Shown here: positions 7,332-13,979 of the stretch, piece by piece
How the letters are laid out: each line of letters opens with the position of its first letter
Position numbering within the stretch: position 1 is the first letter of the stretch
From: Phycisphaerae bacterium
Lineage (GTDB): Bacteria; Planctomycetota; Phycisphaerae; Phycisphaerales; SM1A02
DNA: 36,996 nt
Assembly: GCA_002705085.1 (NCBI GenBank)
Contig: PAHO01000047.1
Span: forward strand, 24,734-61,729
Direction: 5' to 3'
Program-made: the position numbers and the translations under genes
Notes under the pieces: generated by a model
The model's database searches: none
The model's input: only the letters and a program-made list of their open reading frames with translations
Told to the model about the DNA's origin: nothing

Positions 7332-9544
7332 GGCGCTGCTCGAAACTCACTTGGCTCCACATCGAGGATGCGATGGTTACCACTGTCCAAGACCAGGATA
7401 CGTTGATCAATGCAACCCACCGCCCAAGGGTACCGCAGACCGTTTGATTCATCTGCGGACCAGGTGCGGAAGGAATCCGTATCCAATGACAATTGCTGGA
7501 TTCGGCAACCGCCGAATTCAGCAACGAGAACATGACCCTCAGCGGTCAAAGCCAAGCCATAGGGATACGAAAATTGACCAATTTGATGCCCCGGGCCGCC
7601 GATACTCCTCAGCAACTGGCCGTTTGATGACAGCACATGCAACTGATGACCATTCGCTTCACTGACCAGCATCACGTTGTGCTGAGGACACCACAACAGG
7701 GACTGGGGACGTCGAAAAACTTGATCTTCGGCGGCCACGAACAGTGGGCTGTAGTCGTCTGCAAAAACCTGGATTCGATCGTTGCCACCATATTCACTGA
7801 CCCACAACCGACCCTGCCCGTCGCGGGCAATATCGGTGGGATAGATGAATTCACCAAGTGTCTCACCGTATTGACCAAAAGAAGCTCGCAAAGTGCCATC
7901 AGGCTCATAGACAAGAACCCGATGTTCATGGGTATCGGCCACAAAAATAGTGCCGTCTTGGTCGACAAAGATGCCCGTGGGATTTCCATTTTTTCGTGTG
8001 GGTGTGCTCCATTCCTGCAAAGGAGTGCCATCAGCGGCCAAGCGTTGAATACGGGCCCGCTTGTCGACCACCAGAATGGTCTTGGTCCGTTCATCGATAT
8101 CCATGGCTCTTGGATATGCAAATCGCCCTGGTCTCAGTCCGTTCCCACCAATCACCGAGGGGCCCTCTTCGGTTGATCTACCATCACACGAGACCAAAAG
8201 CAGCGCCAACAGGATCCCACTGAATTGACGCGGGATCAGCATGGAAACACTCACGGTCGCGACCAACAACGGAACCATGGCCAGCAAAATGACACCGGGA
8301 CGTTGATAGTGCAGCGCGGAAAGCAGGGATACAGCCAAAGGGTCATCGCCGGGCTGCGCCAAGCGCGCGGTCACCGTCAATTCACCCAGAGCAAGCATCA
8401 TCGCGGCCAACCCACCGAAGCCAAGCACACGCAACCTTGGCAAACCCATCCCAAATCGTCGCTGGGTTGCGGCCGCTTCGAGGTGCCGGGCCTCTCGCTG
8501 GGTGGGGTCTTCCATCAACCCCGAAAGATACCCCACGGCCCAACCAACAAAGGCCACCCGCAACAACAAGCCAACCATCAACCCGACGTCACCAACCACC
8601 GTGACAAACAGCGGAGGCGGCAGGAAGTACAGGACCCCCCAAGCGGCAACACCGCACTGGCTCCAACGGGGAAATGCATCAGACAAGACCCGAGCAACCA
8701 AAGCCACACCACCAGCGCCCACGCCAACCAAGGCCAACCGGAAGGCATCAGGGCCCAACTGCCTTCCGTGCAAAAGAAGGAAGTCAGTCAGGCGGAGGTC
8801 CCCCGCAAATGACAAAGCCGCCCCAAGCACCGGCAGTGTCGCCAGCAACAGCCAGCACCCTCCCGATCGTTCTTCACGCTCAACTTGCCAATGCTGCCGA
8901 TCGGTTGCGCACCAAATCAATGGCAACAACACCAAAGCGAACCACGGTGCAAAAACACTCAATTCTTCATACGGGACCCCCGCATCCAGTGCGGCCCGGA
9001 ATTCATTGGCCAATCCTGGCCAACGGGAAAGATCCCAAGAAGTCGTGTCCAATGCCGATCGGGCGGCCGTGATACCGCCACCAAGAGTGAGTGGCAACTT
9101 TGAAAGTTGCATCCGCATCCACCACCGTTGCAGCGGTCCAGCGCCCGAAAGACGGGCCGCCTCAAATGCAGAGGCATGGCTGCCCGCGCCCCAGAGAAAA
9201 ATGACACACAAGGCCGTCCCTGAAACCGTGTGAGCAAGCAGCACCGGAACCCCGGCGGGGAAAAACCCTTCCAACACACTGGAAGGTCCATCGAGGGCCG
9301 CCAACGACCAAGTCAAAAGCCAAGGCGGCAAAGCGGCCACCAAGAGAACCGTCCACAACCGAGAACGGGCCAGGATCCCCCCCAGCGCACCCGCGGCAAG
9401 ACCCGAAGCGGCCGCCACTGCAATCGTGCGCGCGCCAACAACCGGCCAAGACTCAAGTGGTGTGGGAAAGGCATCCCAAGAAGGCAAACCGGAGCCAAGC
9501 GGCCAGAGGCACAGGACCAGCGGGACGAGCGCCAACCAACGCAT
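7328..9544 (-). CDS. ferric-type ABC permease fused to an NHL six-bladed beta-propeller
   Basis: A 738-aa fusion. Residues 1 to about 450 are mostly membrane helices and contain two EAA-type permease loops: EAARLSGAGPLQRWW, and HLEAAATQRRFG followed by ALGELTVTARLAQPG and ALHYQRPG. The last strings are characteristic of two-domain FbpB-type iron permeases. Residues about 460-738 contain about six NHL-type repeats (YPRAMDID, PTGIFVDQDGTIFVAD, YPTDIARDGQGRLWVSE, RPQSLLW, YPYGLAL, YPWAVG), giving a six-bladed propeller that should face the periplasm. At the junction MLIPRQ...LLALLLVSC resembles a lipoprotein signal with C453; an internal start at 8242 would yield a free lipoprotein. The start is ATG at 9544, overlapping the previous stop (TGATG); TTG at 9547 is the alternative. 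The solute-binding gene is directly upstream; no ABC ATPase is nearby. Confidence 0.85.
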   Translation of the reverse strand: MRWLALVPLVLCLWPLGSGLPSWDAFPTPLESWPVVGARTIAVAAASGLAAGALGGILARSRLWTVLLVAALPPWLLTWSLAALDGPSSVLEGFFPAGVPVLLAHTVSGTALCVIFLWGAGSHASAFEAARLSGAGPLQRWWMRMQLSKLPLTLGGGITAARSALDTTSWDLSRWPGLANEFRAALDAGVPYEELSVFAPWFALVLLPLIWCATDRQHWQVEREERSGGCWLLLATLPVLGAALSFAGDLRLTDFLLLHGRQLGPDAFRLALVGVGAGGVALVARVLSDAFPRWSQCGVAAWGVLYFLPPPLFVTVVGDVGLMVGLLLRVAFVGWAVGYLSGLMEDPTQREARHLEAAATQRRFGMGLPRLRVLGFGGLAAMMLALGELTVTARLAQPGDDPLAVSLLSALHYQRPGVILLAMVPLLVATVSVSMLIPRQFSGILLALLLVSCDGRSTEEGPSVIGGNGLRPGRFAYPRAMDIDERTKTILVVDKRARIQRLAADGTPLQEWSTPTRKNGNPTGIFVDQDGTIFVADTHEHRVLVYEPDGTLRASFGQYGETLGEFIYPTDIARDGQGRLWVSEYGGNDRIQVFADDYSPLFVAAEDQVFRRPQSLLWCPQHNVMLVSEANGHQLHVLSSNGQLLRSIGGPGHQIGQFSYPYGLALTAEGHVLVAEFGGCRIQQLSLDTDSFRTWSADESNGLRYPWAVGCIDQRILVLDSGNHRILDVEPSEFRAAP

Positions 9545-10440
9545 CAAGGGGCTCCAAATCTTCGCAATGCCTCTTCAACCGCAACCGATTGCAGTGCGCC
9601 AGCCCGTGCGGGGTCGTAGGCCAAACCTTTCGGAAGTTCTGTGGGGTTCAGCCAACCTGGAGCTGATGACCGGAACAACTCCTTGCCTTTGGCTTGCAGC
9701 CAATCCAGGTACATCACACCTTCAGTTGTTCGCGGTGCTACCAGACGAGCCTCGGCTGTCATGACCCAAGGGCCCCGGTCTTGATCAAGAGGCAATGGCA
9801 AAAAAACCACCGGATCACCCAACGCTTGCGCCGCAGCAACATCGTCGGCATCAGTCGCACCAAAGGCGACTTCACCTTGGGCGACTGCTTCAACCACAGC
9901 CCGATTGCCTCCGGCAATCAAACGCACCCCAACGGCATCGAAGCCAGACAGAAGAGAGTGGTATTCGTCCTCACCGAGCACCGATCGCAGAACTCCGAGA
10001 TGGGCTCCGGTGGATCCATAACGTGGGTCAGCCAAGGCAAGGCCCTGACCACGCCAGCGGGCACTGCTCAGATCCAGCCAAGAAGAAGGACATTCCCCAT
10101 CGGGTCGATCCGAACGCACCACCAGACCCCGGAGCCGTCCGGCCAAGATTTCACCTTCAGGCAGCAGGACACCTTCTTCGGTCAATGCGGCCACACTGAG
10201 GGGCTCACCACACACAAAAACATTCGCTTGTGGCGCCATGGCCTCCGAACGCAATCGTCGCATCAAGCCAGCAGTCTTGGTGGCTTCGGTATCGCCAAGA
10301 CGCTTCACCGTCAGGGGAAGATCAACCTCAGCTTGGGCCGCAACAATTCGTCCCGGCTCATCATCAAGGCCGTCGTAGACCACAACCGTCGGCTTTGGTT
10401 CCGCGCAGCCCAAGAAGAGCAACAACGCCAGACGTTTCAC
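9544..10440 (-). CDS. ferric-type ABC solute-binding lipoprotein
   Basis: A 298-aa protein resembling FbpA/AfuA-type periplasmic binding proteins: early TVVVYDGL strand, ALADPRYGSTGAHLGVL (the family's DPRYGST segment), VVEAVAQGEVAFGATDADD, PLPLDQDRGPW and YLDWLQAKG near the end. The N-terminus is a very short hydrophobic stretch ending in LLLFLGC (C12), consistent with a lipoprotein, although the lipobox is not ideal. The start is GTG at 10440, which overlaps the upstream stop (GTGA); no better start is visible. It is followed directly by a matching permease fused to an NHL propeller. In the family these proteins deliver ferric iron or other substrates such as phosphorylated sugars, so the substrate here cannot be read from sequence. 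No paired ATPase is present in the window. Confidence 0.8.
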   Translation of the reverse strand: MKRLALLLFLGCAEPKPTVVVYDGLDDEPGRIVAAQAEVDLPLTVKRLGDTEATKTAGLMRRLRSEAMAPQANVFVCGEPLSVAALTEEGVLLPEGEILAGRLRGLVVRSDRPDGECPSSWLDLSSARWRGQGLALADPRYGSTGAHLGVLRSVLGEDEYHSLLSGFDAVGVRLIAGGNRAVVEAVAQGEVAFGATDADDVAAAQALGDPVVFLPLPLDQDRGPWVMTAEARLVAPRTTEGVMYLDWLQAKGKELFRSSAPGWLNPTELPKGLAYDPARAGALQSVAVEEALRRFGAP

Positions 10441-12002
10441 TCGGGCTTTTTCCCGGTCAACCGTTCGTGATACCGGCGCAACGCTTCTCGGTGGCGGGGA
10501 TCGTTGACTTCTTGTTCAAGGGCCGCTTCCCAACCCGCCAAAGCAACCCTACGAGCTTCAACTGGGTCCAGAGTGCTTTCGCCCACTGGCGCTGCTCGAC
10601 GTTCTTTCATTCGAAGCAGTACCTCACCTTCGGAAGGGTCCCCAGCAAGACGTTCAAAAGTCGTGTCGGTGTCGGTCTCTTGCGCAGAACCGGGAGGGCT
10701 CCCTTGGCTTTTCCCACCCTTGCGGTTGCCGATGCCGGGGTTCTGACACTGCCCTTGCCCCATTGCGCTCAAAGCAGCCATGGCGTCTTCAGGAGACATC
10801 GAACCACAAGCCGACTGAATGGCTTGGCCTTCCTTCATGGCTTGCATCAATTGCTTCATCAGCGCGGTGGCATCCCCGGAACACTTCCCCCCTTGGCACT
10901 CCGAAGCTTCTTTGAACCCTTTCGCCATTTGCTGCAAACGTTCTTGGGCTTTTTGATCTCCAGCTGCAGCCTGGGCCATCGCCTCAAGCAGCGCCTGCGA
11001 AGCCTCGGGCGCCGTGGATGCATCTTCTTTGGAGGCCATGGCCAGATCAGAAAGATCCGATGCCAAATCAGACAAGGCTTTTTGGATTGCCTCCACTTGA
11101 GCCTCATCACCCTGGGCGATTGCTTCAGCCAATTGGGCATCCAATTCGGCCGCCGCTTGTTCGGCCAAAGTCTCATTGCCCTCCTGTAACGCTTCCCGCA
11201 AACTGGAAGCTGGATCGAGCTTGGGATTCAAGTCAGAAAGACGATCCTCCAACGCATCCGCTTCAGCCTGCAAAGACTCCAGACGTTCATCCAGTTGACG
11301 GCGGGCTTCCGCCATTGCTTCAGCTTGACGCATGGGATCACCAGCGGTTGCGGCCTCGGTCAAGGTCTCCGCGAGTTCAGAGGCCAGCGCTCCATCTTCC
11401 TGTCCCAAAGCATCAGCAGATTCAATGGCTTCTTCCACCACTTCCGCAACCGCTTTGACTGGTGTGATTTCGGGGCGGGCCTGAGCGAGGAGAGTGGAGG
11501 CTTCGGGGACCCGCGCCGGCAATTGCAGGACGCCCCAGGCCAAGAGAGGCATCGTCAAACGCATCCAACTGATTGAGGGCCAAACTGGACCCAAACGACC
11601 CAAGCGAGGTCGGGTGCTGGGTTCGGCCAACAGCGCTTCGGCGGAGGTCACCACGCGTTGAGCTGCCAAAGCATCTTCTGCGGCATCTTCAGGCCCCAGT
11701 TCGTCTGCGGTGACCAAGGTCTCTGGCACGCCCAACGCTTCGTCGGCCATCAACAACACGGAGGTCCGGTCCAACTGGGTCCGTCGGGCCCGCCAAACCA
11801 ATCGGGCAAGAAGCAGGCCAGCACCAGCCAGCAACAACACCCGCCAAGGCGTATTCGTCAAGGGCACCAAACGATCGGTCAAGGCAATTGCGGTGAACAG
11901 GCCCCCCAACCATCCAACGTCGAGCACCAACTGGTCACGCAGCGAACGCCACAGAATGGCCCTTCGAACCACCGACACTGCCTTGTTGAGCGTCATCGTC
12001 AC
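10437..12002 (-). CDS. membrane-anchored coiled-coil protein (DUF4175-like)
   Basis: A 521-aa protein with two hydrophobic segments near the N-terminus (about 26-42 and 53-69) and a third near 148-160. A long Ala/Glu/Gln-rich helical, probably coiled-coil, region follows from about 185 to 345. A cysteine-containing segment (ECQGGKCSG, then QSACGSM, then GQCQNPG) and a Gly/Ser-rich linker come next. The C-terminus ends in a conserved-looking helix with HREALRRYHERL. This architecture resembles DUF4175-type planctomycete membrane proteins, which often accompany MoxR/VWA genes, but the family call is tentative. The start is GTG 12002 or ATG 11996; neither has a clear ribosome site. It lies 30 bases after nrnA, and its stop overlaps the GTG of the solute-binding gene, tying it to the downstream group. 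Confidence 0.75.
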   Translation of the reverse strand: MTMTLNKAVSVVRRAILWRSLRDQLVLDVGWLGGLFTAIALTDRLVPLTNTPWRVLLLAGAGLLLARLVWRARRTQLDRTSVLLMADEALGVPETLVTADELGPEDAAEDALAAQRVVTSAEALLAEPSTRPRLGRLGPVWPSISWMRLTMPLLAWGVLQLPARVPEASTLLAQARPEITPVKAVAEVVEEAIESADALGQEDGALASELAETLTEAATAGDPMRQAEAMAEARRQLDERLESLQAEADALEDRLSDLNPKLDPASSLREALQEGNETLAEQAAAELDAQLAEAIAQGDEAQVEAIQKALSDLASDLSDLAMASKEDASTAPEASQALLEAMAQAAAGDQKAQERLQQMAKGFKEASECQGGKCSGDATALMKQLMQAMKEGQAIQSACGSMSPEDAMAALSAMGQGQCQNPGIGNRKGGKSQGSPPGSAQETDTDTTFERLAGDPSEGEVLLRMKERRAAPVGESTLDPVEARRVALAGWEAALEQEVNDPRHREALRRYHERLTGKKPE

Positions 12003-12032
12003 ATCGTCATAGTACGTCAGGAACGTGCGATG

Positions 12033-13031
12033 TCACGAAATCGTGGCCATCAAAGCTTCTCGAAGGGTATTCATGGCCCCACTCAGATCCCCCGGGATCC
12101 GGCAGCCAGCGGCCATGCGGTGCCCTCCACCCCCAAACTGGGCGGCAAACTCGGCCACATCAAGAATGGGACTGCCGTGTTCATCGGGAATCGACCGCAA
12201 CGAAACCTTGACCAGACCGGGGGAAACTTCGGTGCACAACAACGAGACCCCGCACCCACGCACGGACAATGGTTCATTGACGACCCCCGCGAGAACTTCG
12301 GCACCAGCGCCCGCCGCGAGGAAATCATCATGGGACAAGCCAGTGAGCGCAATCTGCCCTTCCGCCATCCATTCCAACCGTCCCAGCGCCGTACCCATCA
12401 AAGACAGTCGAGCCGGGTGCTGCGCCCCTTCAGTGGCCTGGTACAAGCGATCTCGTCGCGCTCCTGCTTCAATCAAAGTGCCAGCCAAAGCAAAAGCGCC
12501 AGCGTCAGCATTGGCGTGTCGGAACCACCCTGTATCGGTGGCCAATCCCAGCAAAAGTGGCTCCGCCAACTCTTGATCGAGCGAAACACCTGCCTCGCGA
12601 ATCAACTTCGCCAGCAACGCGGTGGTTGAAGGCAGGGTTGAGTCCACGCAAGATTGAGCCCATTGGTCCCCTTTGGCATGGTGGTCAATCACCAAGAGAC
12701 AGTGCTCCATCGAACGACAAAAGGATGCATCGCGATCGAGTTGCGATTCTGCTGACGTGTCCACGACCACCACCGCCTGCGCTTCGGGCGGATTTGGATC
12801 ATCAAAAGTCACGGGCTCGTCGGGAAACAATTCACGCATCATGGGATCAAGCCAGCCGGTCAATCGGATGCGGGCCGAGCCACCAAGCCGCTCCATCAAG
12901 CGACGAACCGCCACCGCCGATCCCCATGCGTCACCGTCTGGTCGGGCATGGGTCAGCACCAACACGTCCTGGTGCTCGCGCAACCAACCAACGGTCTGGG
13001 CCAAATTCAAAGGTGGATGGTGCTGGGTCAT
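12033..13031 (-). CDS. nrnA: DHH-family phosphoesterase, NrnA-like (oligoribonuclease / pAp phosphatase)
   Basis: A 332-aa DHH/DHHA1 phosphoesterase. Motifs in order: THARPDGDAWGSA (H28, D32, D34), VVVDTS (D91), IDHHAKGD with the DHH triad (D116, H117, H118), TDTGWFRH (D166) and, in the C-terminal DHHA1 domain, GGGGHRMAAG, which binds substrate. In NrnA these residues hold two Mn ions and degrade 2-5-nt RNA and 3',5'-pAp in the cytoplasm. Length and motif spacing are normal for NrnA and too short for RecJ. The ATG at 13031 is 18 bases downstream of the ribF stop. ribF with nrnA near rbfA/truB is a common bacterial cluster; here only the ribF-nrnA pair remains. Exact substrate preference is inferred. 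Confidence 0.93.
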   Translation of the reverse strand: MTQHHPPLNLAQTVGWLREHQDVLVLTHARPDGDAWGSAVAVRRLMERLGGSARIRLTGWLDPMMRELFPDEPVTFDDPNPPEAQAVVVVDTSAESQLDRDASFCRSMEHCLLVIDHHAKGDQWAQSCVDSTLPSTTALLAKLIREAGVSLDQELAEPLLLGLATDTGWFRHANADAGAFALAGTLIEAGARRDRLYQATEGAQHPARLSLMGTALGRLEWMAEGQIALTGLSHDDFLAAGAGAEVLAGVVNEPLSVRGCGVSLLCTEVSPGLVKVSLRSIPDEHGSPILDVAEFAAQFGGGGHRMAAGCRIPGDLSGAMNTLREALMATIS

Positions 13032-13049
13032 GCGTGATCTCTTCGGGAA

Positions 13050-13934
13050 CTACCCATGATCGGCATGGTGCTGCCGTGCGATTTCCAAATCATGGTGAAT
13101 TTGCTGTTGGAGCGCTTCAGGGGAATCAAATCGTACCGCCCCCCGAACCCGAGCCTTGAAGGCAACTTGCAGAGGCCACCCCGCTCCCTCCGGAATGGCC
13201 TGTTCCGGATCCGAAAGCATGTGGGTTTCACATTTTCTTGCCTCCTCACCAAAGGTTGGGTTGGTCCCCACGAAGCTGACCGACGGCACCCAGCATCCGC
13301 CTGGCAGACGAGATGATGTGACATAGACCCCATCGGCAGGGAGCATGGTCTGGGGATGAAGATTCGCGGTGGGCGTGCCCAAGGTACGGCCCCGTTGCTG
13401 TCCGGCTCGGACCCGCCCCAAGACCTCATAGGATCGGCCAAGGAGGGCGTTGGCGAGATCAAGGTCGGCATCGGCCAAAGCCATTCTGATGCGAGAACTG
13501 GATACCCGCTCACCCCCAACCTGCACGTCATCCAGTACTTGCACCTCGAAGCCAAGGCGAGATCCCAATTCTTGCAACAGCGACGGGGTCCCGGTGCGGT
13601 GTTGTCCAAAGCGGAAATCAGTCCCCACCACCAAACGCACAAAGCGGTGTTCCGCCAGAAGATCCTGAATGAACTCGGATGCTGGTGTCTCCAGGACGCC
13701 TGAACGTGGATCCAACCGCAGGACCCGAGCCCCCAGTTTTCGGAGTTCTCTTGAACGAGCACGCCAAGTCGTGAGAGGAGGAGGCGTGGGCTGGCCCAAG
13801 ACGGTTTTGGGATGCGGAAAAAAGGCCGCCGCCGAGACCCGGAGCCCACCTTGAGCCGCTCGCGCAAGAAGAGCTTGGTGGCCCAAATGGACCCCATCCA
13901 ACACTCCGATCACCATCGCACGCTGCGGACTCAT
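13050..13934 (-). CDS. ribF: bifunctional riboflavin kinase / FMN adenylyltransferase (FAD synthetase)
   Basis: A 294-aa RibF that makes FMN from riboflavin and ATP and then adenylates it to FAD in the cytoplasm. The N-terminal nucleotidyltransferase part has GVLDGVHLGHQ (10-20), GTDFRFG (104-110) and SSSRIR (145-150). The C-terminal kinase part has GRTLGTPTANL (182-192), GVYV (202-205), NPTFG (225-229) and ETHML (236-240). The start is ATG 13934: the reading frame stays open further upstream, but that extension has no family resemblance and would run into the divergent glutamate dehydrogenase gene. MVIGVLDG at residue 7 is a close alternative start. It is the first gene of the long minus-strand operon, with nrnA following after 18 bases. 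Confidence 0.94.
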   Translation of the reverse strand: MSPQRAMVIGVLDGVHLGHQALLARAAQGGLRVSAAAFFPHPKTVLGQPTPPPLTTWRARSRELRKLGARVLRLDPRSGVLETPASEFIQDLLAEHRFVRLVVGTDFRFGQHRTGTPSLLQELGSRLGFEVQVLDDVQVGGERVSSSRIRMALADADLDLANALLGRSYEVLGRVRAGQQRGRTLGTPTANLHPQTMLPADGVYVTSSRLPGGCWVPSVSFVGTNPTFGEEARKCETHMLSDPEQAIPEGAGWPLQVAFKARVRGAVRFDSPEALQQQIHHDLEIARQHHADHG

Positions 13935-13965
13935 TTCCGGCACAATAGGATGTCTCCAGAGTCGC

Positions 13966-13971
13966 GAGGTG
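13966..13971 (+). promoter_or_regulatory. ribosome binding site deciding the glutamate dehydrogenase start
   Basis: GAGGTG is followed by eight bases and ATG at 13980. The other upstream ATG (13950) has no properly spaced site, so 13980 is preferred. Confidence 0.5.
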
Positions 13972-13979
13972 CCCCGAAG

